Positions 43,509-52,373 of a stretch of DNA of 64,000 nucleotides are shown piece by piece. The stretch's first letter is position 1. Each line of letters opens with the position of its first letter. This stretch comes from Streptomyces sp. SID12488 (GTDB lineage Bacteria; Actinomycetota; Actinomycetes; Streptomycetales; Streptomycetaceae): contig NZ_JAAGLT010000015.1 of NCBI RefSeq assembly GCF_010548275.1, positions 62,001 through 126,000 on the forward strand, in the 5' to 3' direction. The notes below the pieces were generated by a model. It searched no databases. It had not been told where the DNA came from and saw nothing but the letters and a program-made list of their open reading frames with translations. Both the position numbers and the translations under genes were made by a program.

Positions 43509-44710
43509 CGGGGCATGCGGCCGGGGAGGCGGCCGGCGGCGGGCCCGGCGAACAGCCGGCCGAACGGCTGGTCGCGGAGGGGCTTGCCCGTGTCTTTCTC
43601 ACCCGGGTCGTCGAGCCGGGGGACGAGGTCGCCGGGCGGTGGCTCCGGGAGTGCGGGGCCGTGGAGGTGGTACGGCGCCTGCGGGACGGTGGGCCGATGC
43701 CGACCGGGGTCACCGCGACCCGGTGGGCGGGACTGTGTGCTCGGGCGGCAGAGGCCGAGCCCGAGCGGGATCTCGCCGTCGCGCGGGCGGCGGGGGTGCG
43801 GTTCGTGTGGCCCGGCGAGCCGGAGTGGCCGGCCCAGCTCGACGACCTCGGGGACGCGCGGCCCACGGGACTGTGGGTGCGCGGGCGGCCCAGCCTGCGG
43901 ATGTGGGCGCTGCGGTCCGTCGCCGTGGTGGGGGCCCGGGCCTGCACCGAGTACGGCGCCCACATGGCGGCCACGCTCGCCGCGGGGCTCGCGGAGAGCG
44001 GGTGGGTGGTGGTGTCGGGCGGTGCCTACGGGGTCGACGGGGCCGCGCACCGGGGTGCGCTCGGTGCGGGCGGGGCCACCGTCGCCGTACTCGCCTGCGG
44101 GGTCGACCGGCCCTACCCGCGCGGACACACCCAGTTGATCACGAGAATCGCCGAACAGGGTCTGGTGGTGGGTGAGTTGCCGCCCGGTGACCATCCGACG
44201 CAGAGCCGGTTCGTGATGCGGAACCGGGTGATCGCCGCCCTCACCCGGGGGACTGTGGTCGTCGAGGCCGCGTACCGCAGCGGTTCGCTCGTCACGGCGC
44301 GGGCGGCGCAGCGGCTTGGGCGGGTCACGATGGGGGTGCCGGGACCCGCAACCAGCGGGCTCTCCGCCGGAGTGCACGAACTCCTGCGTGGGGAGGCGAT
44401 GCTGGTCACCGACGCCGCGGAAGTCGTCGAGCTGGTCGGGGACATGGGCGAACTGGCGCCGGACCGGCGGGGGCCCGTGCTCCCGCGCGACCTGCTGGAA
44501 CCGGCGGCGGTACGCGTCCTGGCCGCGCTGCCCGCGCGCGGGACGGCGACGGTGGACGACATCGCGCGGGGCGCGTCGACGGTGAAGGACGACGCGGTCG
44601 CCAGACTGTACGAGCTCCGAGCACTTGGATACGTCGAACGACACGACGACGGCTGGAAGTTGACACGCCAGGCGATGATCTCCGTCCGGTCCGTCCGGGA
44701 CCGGTGCTGA
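43505..44710 (+). CDS. dprA: DNA-processing protein DprA
   Basis: The 401-aa protein has a GTG start overlapping the comM stop (GTGA), as in the intact operon. The Rossmann-like core has VVGARACTEYG (about 135-150), SGGAYGVDGAAHRGAL (about 175-190), PYPRGHTQLI and RFVMRNRVIAALTRGTVVVEA. A winged-helix DprA_WH domain ends the protein (about 335-395). DprA binds single-stranded DNA and loads RecA. Transcription now depends on a promoter in or near the element, because its upstream operon is interrupted. Confidence 0.93.
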   Translation: MTGHAAGEAAGGGPGEQPAERLVAEGLARVFLTRVVEPGDEVAGRWLRECGAVEVVRRLRDGGPMPTGVTATRWAGLCARAAEAEPERDLAVARAAGVRFVWPGEPEWPAQLDDLGDARPTGLWVRGRPSLRMWALRSVAVVGARACTEYGAHMAATLAAGLAESGWVVVSGGAYGVDGAAHRGALGAGGATVAVLACGVDRPYPRGHTQLITRIAEQGLVVGELPPGDHPTQSRFVMRNRVIAALTRGTVVVEAAYRSGSLVTARAAQRLGRVTMGVPGPATSGLSAGVHELLRGEAMLVTDAAEVVELVGDMGELAPDRRGPVLPRDLLEPAAVRVLAALPARGTATVDDIARGASTVKDDAVARLYELRALGYVERHDDGWKLTRQAMISVRSVRDRC

Positions 44711-45032
44711 CCGAGCGTGTTCGGCCGTCCGGGGGATGCCCGACGCCCTTGGTAATTCCCGCAGTTGGTCCGCACCGATGGTCACACAGGGCGACGGGTA
44801 TGACCCTGGAGGGCGTCAAGCGGAACGTATCTGCGTACGCCCTGTCCCCCCGGCCTCGCACACTGCGACACCTCAGTCACGCTACGCTCACGTGGATTCC
44901 GACGCAGACCGGCAGTCGGACAGGCAATTCGGCCAGACGGGTAATTCGACATCAGACCGCAACAGACCGACGGCCCACCCGGGCACTCCTCCAGACACCA
45001 CCGGTTCACGGCAGAACGGCACAAGGCGACGT

Positions 45033-45875
45033 ATGCCCCAGCACACCTCCGGGTCCGACCGGGCGGCGGCCCCACCGGCAGCCCGTGACGGCGGTAACGG
45101 GCGCCCGCCCGCTCCCTCGACGCTCGACGAGCTGTGGCGTTCCTACAAGACGACAGGCGACGAGCGGCTGCGCGAGCAGCTGATCCTGCACTACTCGCCG
45201 CTCGTGAAGTACGTCGCCGGCCGGGTGAGCGTCGGGCTGCCGCCCAACGTCGAACAGGCGGACTTCGTCTCCTCCGGGGTGTTCGGGCTGATCGACGCGA
45301 TCGAGAAGTTCGACATCGGGCGGGAGATCAAGTTCGAGACGTACGCGATCACCCGCATCCGGGGCGCGATGATCGACGAACTACGGGCGCTGGACTGGAT
45401 TCCGCGGTCGGTGCGGCAGAAGGCGCGGAACGTGGAGCGGGCATACACGACGCTGGAGGCGCGGCTGCGGCGGACGCCGACGGAGGGCGAGGTGGCCGCC
45501 GAGATGGGCATCGCGGTCGACGATCTCCACGCGGTGTTCAGCCAGTTGTCGCTGGCGAACGTGGTGGCGCTGGAGGAACTGCTGCACGCGGGGGGCGAGG
45601 GCGGGGACCGGCTGAGCCTCATGGACACGCTGGAGGACACCGCCGCCGACAACCCGGTCGAGGTGGCCGAGGGCCGGGAGCTGCGGCGGTTTCTGGCGCG
45701 GGCGATCAACACGCTGCCCGACCGGGAGAAGACCGTGGTGACGCTGTACTACTACGAGGGCCTCACCCTCGCGGAGATCGGCAACGTGTTGGGCGTGACC
45801 GAGAGCCGGGTCAGCCAGATCCACACCAAGTCGGTCCTGCAGCTGCGCGCGAAGCTGGCGAGCTTCGGTCGCTGA
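45033..45875 (+). CDS. whiG: RNA polymerase sigma factor WhiG
   Basis: The 280-aa protein starts at the ATG giving MPQHTSG. Sigma regions are seen in order: region 2 (LILHYSPLVKYVAGRVSVGLP, FVSSGVFGLIDAIEKFD, FETYAITRIRGAMIDELRALDWIPRSVR), region 3 (VAAEMGIAVDDLHAVFSQL) and region 4 (LPDREKTVVTLYYYEGLTLAEIGNVLGVTESRVSQIH). It is the FliA-type sigma factor that starts aerial-hypha sporulation septation in Streptomyces. The length equals that of known WhiG. It is followed by a TetR gene. Confidence 0.96.
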   Translation: MPQHTSGSDRAAAPPAARDGGNGRPPAPSTLDELWRSYKTTGDERLREQLILHYSPLVKYVAGRVSVGLPPNVEQADFVSSGVFGLIDAIEKFDIGREIKFETYAITRIRGAMIDELRALDWIPRSVRQKARNVERAYTTLEARLRRTPTEGEVAAEMGIAVDDLHAVFSQLSLANVVALEELLHAGGEGGDRLSLMDTLEDTAADNPVEVAEGRELRRFLARAINTLPDREKTVVTLYYYEGLTLAEIGNVLGVTESRVSQIHTKSVLQLRAKLASFGR

Positions 45876-45948
45876 CCTGACCTGACCTGACCGCTCCGGC
45901 GGCCCGGGTGACCGGAGTGACTCCCCTCCGGGGCGGTCCGTCCGTACA

Positions 45949-46539
45949 GTGGTTGACGTGCCAAGGATTCGAGCGGCCTCTGTGGCCGAGCACCGGTCGA
46001 TGCAGCGAGCCGCCCTGCTGGACGCGGCGAGGTCCCTGTTGTCCGAGGGCGGGACCGAGGCGCTGACGTTCCCGGCCCTGGCCGAGCGGACCGGGCTCGC
46101 GCGGTCGTCCGTCTATGAGTACTTCCGGTCGCGGGCGTCCGTCGTCGAGGAACTGTGCGAGGTCGACTTCCCGGTCTGGGCGGCGGAGGTCGAGGCGGCG
46201 ATGGCCGCGGCGGAGGAGCCCGAGGGCAAGGTCGAGGCGTATGTGCGCCGGCAGCTCGCCCTGGTGGGTGACCGGCGGCACCGGGCCGTGGTGGCGATCT
46301 CGGCGAGCGAGCTGGACGCGGGGGCCCGGGAGAAGATCCGGGCGGCGCACGGCGGGCTCGTCGCGATGGTGGTCGAGGCGCTGCGGGACATCGGGCATGC
46401 GCAGCCCCGGATGGCCGCGATGCTGTTGCAGGGGATCGTCGACGCGGCTGTGCGGCGGATCGAGTTCGGGGTCGCCGAGGATCCCGCGGTGATCACGGAT
46501 GCCGCTGTGGTGATGGCGTTGCGGGGGGTACGGGGCTGA
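45949..46539 (+). CDS. TetR-family transcriptional regulator
   Basis: The 196-aa protein starts at GTG 45949; GTG 45958 (MPRIRAAS) is also possible, and neither has a strong ribosome binding site. The TetR HTH is at residues 20-65: RAALLDAARSLLSEGG, FPALAERTGLARSSVYEYFRSRASVVEEL. The C-terminal ligand domain is helical and not distinctive. The gene follows whiG by 73 bp on the same strand. Ligand and targets unknown. Confidence 0.88.
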   Translation: MVDVPRIRAASVAEHRSMQRAALLDAARSLLSEGGTEALTFPALAERTGLARSSVYEYFRSRASVVEELCEVDFPVWAAEVEAAMAAAEEPEGKVEAYVRRQLALVGDRRHRAVVAISASELDAGAREKIRAAHGGLVAMVVEALRDIGHAQPRMAAMLLQGIVDAAVRRIEFGVAEDPAVITDAAVVMALRGVRG

Positions 46540-46655
46540 AGCGGCCCCGTGAGGCGGTGCGGGCGTCGAGGCGCTTTCACTTGCCCGCGCTTGCGGGGTG
46601 CCGCCCTTGGCGGCACACATGTCCGCAGGCTGCGCAGCTGCCCGCATGTCTGCGG

Positions 46656-47270
46656 CTAGGTGGGCAGTGGTACGCCCGTTACCGGTAGCAGACGGGACGG
46701 GCCCCGGTGCAGTAGCCAGGCAGGGAGCAGCGTCAGGGGGTCCAGGTACGTGTCGCCTCTCAGCAGGCCCCAGTGGACGCATGTCGTCGGGCAGTGTCCC
46801 GACCCGGTCTCCACCGTGCCCACGACCTCGCCCGCCGTCACCTCCGTGCCCTTCTCGACCGTGACCGTCACCGGTTCGTACGTCGTCCGCAGGGGTGGGG
46901 TGCCCGTGCTCGAGAGTTCCACGGAGACGACTCCCCGGCCCGCCACCCGGCCCGCGAAGTGCACCCGGCCGGCGGCCACCGCGCGAACCGGGGCGCCGGG
47001 AGCTGCCGCCAGGTCCACGCCCCGGTGGCCCCTGGCGTAGGGGGTCGGGGGCGGTTCCCAGGCGCGCAGGACCAGGGGGCGGGATCCCACCGGCCAGGCG
47101 CGGGCGATCGTGGGTGTGGGCGGGGCGTCCGTAGTGGGTGATGGTTCTGTCGGCGGGGGCGCCCCGGTACTGGTTCCCCGTGTCGCCGACGACGCCGATG
47201 ACGCCGTCAGGGTCAGCATCAGGGCCAGCGACAGGCCCAGGCCCGCACGTACTCCTCGTTTCGCTCGCAT
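46656..47270 (-). CDS. secreted M23-family peptidase (LytM-like)
   Basis: The 204-aa protein has a signal peptide (residues 1-29: GLGLSLALMLTLTASSASSA). After a Pro/Thr-rich linker comes a LytM/M23 domain at about 75-185, with HRGVDLA (HxxxD, zinc) and CVHWGLL (a His near the second zinc ligand of HxH type). Members of this family cut peptidoglycan cross-bridges or bind it. Since the second motif is VHW rather than HxH, catalysis may be impaired. It is divergent from rpsB. Confidence 0.85.
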   Translation of the reverse strand: MRAKRGVRAGLGLSLALMLTLTASSASSATRGTSTGAPPPTEPSPTTDAPPTPTIARAWPVGSRPLVLRAWEPPPTPYARGHRGVDLAAAPGAPVRAVAAGRVHFAGRVAGRGVVSVELSSTGTPPLRTTYEPVTVTVEKGTEVTAGEVVGTVETGSGHCPTTCVHWGLLRGDTYLDPLTLLPAWLLHRGPSRLLPVTGVPLPT

Positions 47271-47540
47271 GGGCGGAGCCTGGCGTGATTCGGGGCGCTC
47301 CGGTTGGGCCTGTGGAGTACTGACCGGTTGTGGATATCGGCGTCACCCGAGGCCTCGCGGGTCCCGTACACTTCCTTTGGCGATCCGGGCGACCGGGTCG
47401 ACTTCGCACGCCCCGACATCCGGCCCCTACACGGTGGGTGTCAACGCCTCTCGGTCCCTCGCGGCAAGGCGTATGCGGGCGTCAGGCGCGGGTGCCGTCC
47501 GGTACCCGCGGCACAACCGAGAAACACAAGGAGAACGGCC

Positions 47541-48509
47541 ATGGCCGTCGTCACGATGCGGGAGCTGCTGGAAAGCGGCGTCCACTTCGGTCACCAGACC
47601 CGTCGTTGGAACCCGAAGATGAAGCGCTTCATCTTCACGGAGCGCAACGGCATCTACATCATCGACCTGCTCCAGTCGCTGTCGTACATCGACCGCGCCT
47701 ACGAGTTCGTCAAGGAGACCGTCGCCCACGGTGGCACGGTCATGTTCGTCGGCACGAAGAAGCAGGCGCAGGAGGCGATCGCCGAGCAGGCGACCCGCGT
47801 CGGCATGCCCTACGTCAACCAGCGCTGGCTGGGCGGCATGCTCACCAACTTCTCGACCGTCTACAAGCGTCTGCAGCGCCTCAAGGAGCTCGAGGTCATC
47901 GACTTCGAGGACGTCGCCGCGTCGGGTCTCACCAAGAAGGAGCTTCTCGTGCTCTCGCGCGAGAAGGCCAAGCTGGAGAAGACCCTCGGTGGTATCCGCG
48001 AGATGTCCAAGGTGCCCAGCGCCGTCTGGATCGTGGACACCAAGAAGGAGCACATCGCCGTTGGTGAGGCCCGGAAGCTCCACATTCCGGTAGTCGCGAT
48101 CCTCGACACCAACTGCGACCCCGACGAGGTCGACTACAAGATCCCGGGCAACGACGACGCGATCCGCTCCGTCACCCTGCTCACCCGCGTGATCGCCGAC
48201 GCTGTCGCCGAGGGACTCATCTCCCGTTCTGGCGTCAACACCGGTGACAAGGGCGAGAAGGCTGTCGCCGAGCCCCTCGCCGCCTGGGAGCGCGACCTCC
48301 TCGAGGGCGAGAAGAAGGCCGACGACGCCGAGGCGCCCGCCGCCGAGGCTGCTGCCGCTGAGACCCCCGCCGCTGAGGCTGCTGCCGAGGACGCTCCGGT
48401 CGAGGAGGCTCCCGTCGAGGTCGCCGCCGCTGAGACCGAGGTTGCCGCTGAGGCCCCCGTCGAGGCTCCCGTCGCCGAGGCTCCGGCCGCGGACGCCGAG
48501 AAGGCCTGA
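47541..48509 (+). CDS. rpsB: 30S ribosomal protein S2
   Basis: The 322-aa protein starts at the ATG giving MAVVTMREL, with AAGGAG upstream. The S2 core occupies residues 1-250 (FGHQTRRWNPKMKRFIF, GTKKQAQEAI, RWLGGMLTNF, DTNCDPDEVDYKIPGNDDA). A long Ala/Glu-rich tail follows, as in other Streptomyces S2. It binds the 16S rRNA head region of the small subunit. A hairpin lies between it and tsf. Confidence 0.98.
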   Translation: MAVVTMRELLESGVHFGHQTRRWNPKMKRFIFTERNGIYIIDLLQSLSYIDRAYEFVKETVAHGGTVMFVGTKKQAQEAIAEQATRVGMPYVNQRWLGGMLTNFSTVYKRLQRLKELEVIDFEDVAASGLTKKELLVLSREKAKLEKTLGGIREMSKVPSAVWIVDTKKEHIAVGEARKLHIPVVAILDTNCDPDEVDYKIPGNDDAIRSVTLLTRVIADAVAEGLISRSGVNTGDKGEKAVAEPLAAWERDLLEGEKKADDAEAPAAEAAAAETPAAEAAAEDAPVEEAPVEVAAAETEVAAEAPVEAPVAEAPAADAEKA

Positions 48510-48534
48510 CACCCTCACCCCTTCGGGTTGTCGA

Positions 48535-48565
48535 CGGCGGGGGCACCTACATGGGGCCCCCGCCG
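48535..48565 (+). terminator. GC-rich hairpin between rpsB and tsf
   Basis: CGGCGGGGGC (48535-48544) and GCCCCCGCCG (48556-48565) are perfect complements around an 11-nt loop. It lies 26 bp after the rpsB stop and 45 bp before tsf. It probably acts as a terminator or attenuator that sets the S2 to EF-Ts ratio. Confidence 0.65.
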
Positions 48566-48610
48566 TTCGATCCGCAGATCTTTCAGACTTCGAGAGAGAC
48601 TCCCAGAATC

Positions 48611-49447
48611 ATGGCGAACTACACCGCCGCCGACGTCAAGAAGCTCCGTGAGCTCACCGGCGCCGGCATGATGGACTGTAAGAAGGCGCTCGACGAGGCC
48701 GAGGGCGATGTCGACAAGGCCGTAGAGGCCCTGCGCATCAAGGGCCAGAAGGGCGTCGCCAAGCGCGAGGGCCGTTCCGCCGAGAACGGCGCCGTCGTCT
48801 CGATCATCGCCGACGACAACACCTCCGGTGTCCTCGTCGAGCTGAAGTGCGAGACGGACTTCGTCGCCAAGGGCGAGAAGTTCCAGGCCGCCGCGAACGC
48901 GCTCGCCGAGCACGTCGCCAAGACCTCCCCGGCCGACCTGGAGGCGCTGCTCGCCTCCGAGATCGAGGCCGGCAAGACGGTTCAGGCGTACGTCGACGAG
49001 GCCAACGCCAACCTGGGCGAGAAGATCGTCCTGGACCGCTTCGCGCAGTTCGCGGACGGTTTCGTGCTGGCGTACATGCACCGCACGATGCCCGACCTGC
49101 CCCCGCAGATCGGTGTCCTCGTCGAGCTGGACAAGCCGAACGCCGACGTGGCCAAGGGCATCGCCCAGCACATCGCCGCCTTCGCGCCGAAGTACCTCTC
49201 CAAGGAGGACGTGCCGGCCGAGGTCGTCGAGACCGAGCGCCGTGTCGCCGAGGAGACCACCCGCGCCGAGGGCAAGCCCGAGGCCGCCCTGCCGAAGATC
49301 GTCGAGGGTCGCCTCAACGGCTTCTTCAAGGACGCCACGCTGCTCGGCCAGCCGTACGCGCTGGACAACAAGAAGTCCGTCCAGAAGGTCCTGGACGAGG
49401 CCGGTGTCACCCTGAAGCGCTTCACGCGCATCAAGGTCGGCATCTGA
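48611..49447 (+). CDS. tsf: translation elongation factor Ts
   Basis: The 278-aa protein starts at the ATG giving MANYTAADVKKLREL. The N-terminal UBA-like domain includes GAGMMDCKKALDEAEGD and is followed by KAVEALRIKG. The core has CETDFVAKGEKF and further EF-Ts repeats. It exchanges GDP for GTP on EF-Tu. It lies downstream of rpsB, as nearly always in bacteria. Confidence 0.98.
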   Translation: MANYTAADVKKLRELTGAGMMDCKKALDEAEGDVDKAVEALRIKGQKGVAKREGRSAENGAVVSIIADDNTSGVLVELKCETDFVAKGEKFQAAANALAEHVAKTSPADLEALLASEIEAGKTVQAYVDEANANLGEKIVLDRFAQFADGFVLAYMHRTMPDLPPQIGVLVELDKPNADVAKGIAQHIAAFAPKYLSKEDVPAEVVETERRVAEETTRAEGKPEAALPKIVEGRLNGFFKDATLLGQPYALDNKKSVQKVLDEAGVTLKRFTRIKVGI

Positions 49448-49563
49448 GTCCGTACCGCGATCGACGCGCGGCCCACGTAGGGATACCTATAGGGTCGACG
49501 GCAGTCGCGCGCGTACGCCGTCACGCACGCGCGCGTGGCGGACGACAGCAGATCTGACGAGGA

Positions 49564-49611
49564 GGCCATTGCCGGGCATGGGATGCGATCGACACCCCAT
49601 CGGCAGTGGCC
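49564..49611 (+). terminator. strong stem-loop between tsf and pyrH
   Basis: GGCCATTGCCG (49564-49574) pairs with CGGCAGTGGCC (49601-49611) with one G-T pair. An inner stem (ATGGG with CCCAT) closes further. It is followed by TTCTTCG. Terminator of rpsB-tsf or attenuator of pyrH. Confidence 0.7.
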
Positions 49612-49650
49612 TTCTTCGTGTGTGTGACACGTGAAGAGGCGAGATTCTCC

Positions 49651-50409
49651 ATGACCACCAAGGCCCAGAAGAGCGACGACGGCAAAGTGCGCGGCAGGTA
49701 CATGCTGAAGCTGTCCGGAGAGGCCTTCTCCGGTGGCGGGGGCCTGGGCGTCGACCCCGACGTGGTGCACAAGATTGCCCGTGAGATCGCGGCTGTCGTG
49801 CGCGACGGCTCCCAGATCGCCGTCGTCCTCGGCGGCGGCAACTTCTTCCGCGGCGCGGAACTCCAGCAGCGCGGCATGGACCGGGCCCGCTCGGACTACA
49901 TGGGCATGCTCGGCACCGTCATGAACTGCCTCGCGCTCCAGGACTTCCTGGAGAAGGAGGGCATCGACAGCCGGGTCCAGACCGCCATCACCATGGGCCA
50001 GGTCGCCGAGCCGTACATCCCGCTGCGCGCCGTACGGCACCTGGAGAAGGGCCGTGTGGTCATCTTCGGTGCCGGTATGGGCATGCCGTACTTCTCCACC
50101 GACACGACCGCCGCGCAGCGCGCCCTGGAGATCGACGCCGAGGCGCTGCTGATGGGCAAGAACGGCGTGGACGGGGTCTACGACTCCGACCCGAAGACCA
50201 ACCCCGAGGCCGTCAAGTTCGACTCGCTCGGCTACGGCGAGGTCATCACCCGGGACCTCAAGGTCGCCGACATGACCGCGATCACGCTGTGCCGTGACAA
50301 CAAGCTCCCGATCCTCGTCTTCGAGCTTCTGGCCGAGGGCAATATCGCGCGGGCCGTCAAGGGTGAGAAGATCGGCACACTCGTCGGTGAACAGGGCAGC
50401 CGGGACTGA
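49651..50409 (+). CDS. pyrH: UMP kinase
   Basis: The 252-aa protein starts at the ATG giving MTTKAQKSDD (upstream in-frame residues are not conserved-looking). Amino-acid-kinase fold: YMLKLSGEAFSG (phosphate binding), VVLGGGNFFRG, MDRARSDYMGMLGTVMN, GAGMGMPYFSTDTTAAQRA and ADMTAITLC. It phosphorylates UMP to UDP and is inhibited by UTP in this family. It is upstream of frr in the common tsf-pyrH-frr order. Confidence 0.97.
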   Translation: MTTKAQKSDDGKVRGRYMLKLSGEAFSGGGGLGVDPDVVHKIAREIAAVVRDGSQIAVVLGGGNFFRGAELQQRGMDRARSDYMGMLGTVMNCLALQDFLEKEGIDSRVQTAITMGQVAEPYIPLRAVRHLEKGRVVIFGAGMGMPYFSTDTTAAQRALEIDAEALLMGKNGVDGVYDSDPKTNPEAVKFDSLGYGEVITRDLKVADMTAITLCRDNKLPILVFELLAEGNIARAVKGEKIGTLVGEQGSRD

Positions 50410-50557
50410 CCGGGGATCAGCCCTGCCCGGGGACGGACCCTGAGCGGGGGATGGACAATGTCCTGCCGGTCGGGAACCGTGCAGGAAGAAGACGCGACGC
50501 AGCCGGCCGCGGACCGCGAAGAGCAGCCGGGCCTACTCAGACACGCAGGAGCAAGTG

Positions 50558-51115
50558 GTGATCGAAGAGACCCTCCTCGAGGCCGAGGAGAAGATGGAGA
50601 AGGCCGTCGTGGTCGCCAAGGAGGACTTCGCCGCGATCCGAACCGGTCGTGCGCACCCGGCGATGTTCAACAAGATCGTGGCCGACTACTACGGCGCGCT
50701 GACGCCGATCAACCAGTTGGCCTCGTTCTCCGTACCCGAACCGCGGATGGCCGTGGTGACCCCGTTCGACAAGACCGCGATGCGCAACATCGAGCAGGCG
50801 ATCCGCGACTCCGACCTCGGCGTCAACCCGAGCAACGACGGAAACATCATCCGCGTGGTGTTCCCCGAGCTCACCCAGGAGCGCCGCAAGGACTACATCA
50901 AGGTGGCCCGTACCAAGGCCGAGGACTCCAAGATCTCGATCAGGGCCATCCGTCGCAAGGCCAAGGACTCCATCGACAAGTTCGTCAAGGACGGCGATGT
51001 CGGCGAGGACGAGGGCCGTCGCGCGGAGAAGGAGCTCGACGACACCACCGCGAAGTACGTCGCGCAGGTGGACGAGCTCCTCAAGCACAAGGAAGCGGAG
51101 CTTCTCGAAGTCTGA
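50558..51115 (+). CDS. frr: ribosome recycling factor
   Basis: The 185-aa protein starts at the second of two adjacent GTG codons (MIEETLLEAEEKM), because AGGAG then has 6-nt spacing; the first GTG is only 3 nt away. Known RRF features: VAKEDFAAIRTGRAHP, PINQLASFSVPEPRM, IRDSDLGVNPSNDG and DKFVKDGDVGEDEGRRAEKELD. It splits post-termination ribosomes with EF-G. Its stop overlaps the cdsA start (TGATG). Confidence 0.97.
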   Translation: MIEETLLEAEEKMEKAVVVAKEDFAAIRTGRAHPAMFNKIVADYYGALTPINQLASFSVPEPRMAVVTPFDKTAMRNIEQAIRDSDLGVNPSNDGNIIRVVFPELTQERRKDYIKVARTKAEDSKISIRAIRRKAKDSIDKFVKDGDVGEDEGRRAEKELDDTTAKYVAQVDELLKHKEAELLEV

Positions 51116-52248
51116 TGAACGACTCTTCCTGGGGGGCGCCGCCCCACGCCGGGTACTGGGGGCCGTCCGACGGAGGGCCTGTCCAGGGGGCTGCCCCGGC
51201 GGGTCCCGCGTACGATGCGCACCGCGCGCAGCAGACTCGCCCCATGCCCATCGTGCCCGACGTACCCGCACATGGCGGACACCAGGAGGACGACCGGGGG
51301 GCCGCTCGGCCGGGCGGCCCCTTGTTCCGCGACGAGATGCCGCAGGCACAGCCCTACGGGGCGGTGCCGCAGAAGCCGGATTCCATGCCCACGCCCGACG
51401 ACGCCCAGCAGCCCGTCCCCGTCCCTGTCCCGCAGAAGAAGACCGCGGGCCGGGATCTCGGCGCGGCCATAGGGGTCGGCGTCGGGCTCGGTGCGGTGAT
51501 CATCGCGTCGTTGTTCGTCGTCAAGGCCGCCTTCGTCGGCGTGATAACGGTCGCCGTCGTGGTCGGCCTGTGGGAACTGACGTCCCGGCTCCAGGAACGC
51601 AAGGGCATCAGGGCACCGCTGGTGCCACTCGCGCTCGGCGGGGCCGCGATGGTCGTCTCCGGATACGTCCGGGGTCCCGAGGGCGCGTGGGTCGCGATGG
51701 CGCTCACCGCGCTCGCGGTCCTGGTCTGGCGTATGACGGAACCTCCGGAGGGCTACCTCAAGGACGTCACGGCAGGCGTCTTCGCGGCCTTCTACGTCCC
51801 GTTCCTGGCCACGTTCGTCGCGATGATGCTCACCGCCGACGACGGTGCGCAGCGCGTCATGACGTTCCTGCTCCTGACTGTCGTCAGCGACACCGGCGCG
51901 TACGCGATCGGCTGGCGCTTCGGCAAGCACAAGCTCGCCCCGCGCATCAGCCCCGGCAAGACCCGCGAGGGCCTGTTCGGCGCTGTCGGGTTCGCGATGG
52001 TGGCGGGCGCGCTGCTGATGGAGTTCGCGATCGACGACGGCACCTGGTGGCAGGGACTGGTGCTGGGGCTCGCGGTCGCGGTCAGCGCCACGCTCGGTGA
52101 CCTCGGCGAGTCCATGATCAAGCGTGACCTGGGCATCAAGGACATGGGCACGTTGCTGCCGGGGCACGGCGGCATCATGGACCGGCTGGACTCGCTGCTT
52201 CCCACGGCTCCTGTGGTGTGGTTGCTGTTCGTGGCATTCGTGGGCTGA
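51115..52248 (+). CDS. cdsA: phosphatidate cytidylyltransferase (CDP-diacylglycerol synthase)
   Basis: The 377-aa protein starts at the ATG coupled to frr by TGATG. A Pro-rich cytosolic N-terminal region of about 115 residues, common in actinomycetes, precedes eight or so membrane helices. The C-terminal CdsA signature SMIKRDLGIKDMGTLLPGHGG is present, with DRLDS after it. It makes CDP-diacylglycerol from phosphatidate and CTP in the cytoplasmic membrane, the precursor of anionic phospholipids. Confidence 0.96.
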   Translation: MNDSSWGAPPHAGYWGPSDGGPVQGAAPAGPAYDAHRAQQTRPMPIVPDVPAHGGHQEDDRGAARPGGPLFRDEMPQAQPYGAVPQKPDSMPTPDDAQQPVPVPVPQKKTAGRDLGAAIGVGVGLGAVIIASLFVVKAAFVGVITVAVVVGLWELTSRLQERKGIRAPLVPLALGGAAMVVSGYVRGPEGAWVAMALTALAVLVWRMTEPPEGYLKDVTAGVFAAFYVPFLATFVAMMLTADDGAQRVMTFLLLTVVSDTGAYAIGWRFGKHKLAPRISPGKTREGLFGAVGFAMVAGALLMEFAIDDGTWWQGLVLGLAVAVSATLGDLGESMIKRDLGIKDMGTLLPGHGGIMDRLDSLLPTAPVVWLLFVAFVG

Positions 52249-52373
52249 GGGCGGTCGGAATGTTCCAGTACGGTCCGGGTTTCCTTTGAAACACCTACGT
52301 CGGGCTGAAACCACCCCTTTCGAACCTAAGATCGACTTCAGTGCGGTCGATCCGTCCGGAAGGGGTGGCGTGC

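Noticed and set aside
45871..45895. TGACC repeats after whiG as an operator
   Set aside because: Short simple-sequence run just past the stop codon, without symmetry; more likely slippage.
50458..51114. Upstream extension of the cdsA frame
   Set aside because: It reads frr out of frame; the TGATG coupled ATG gives the normal CdsA N-terminus.
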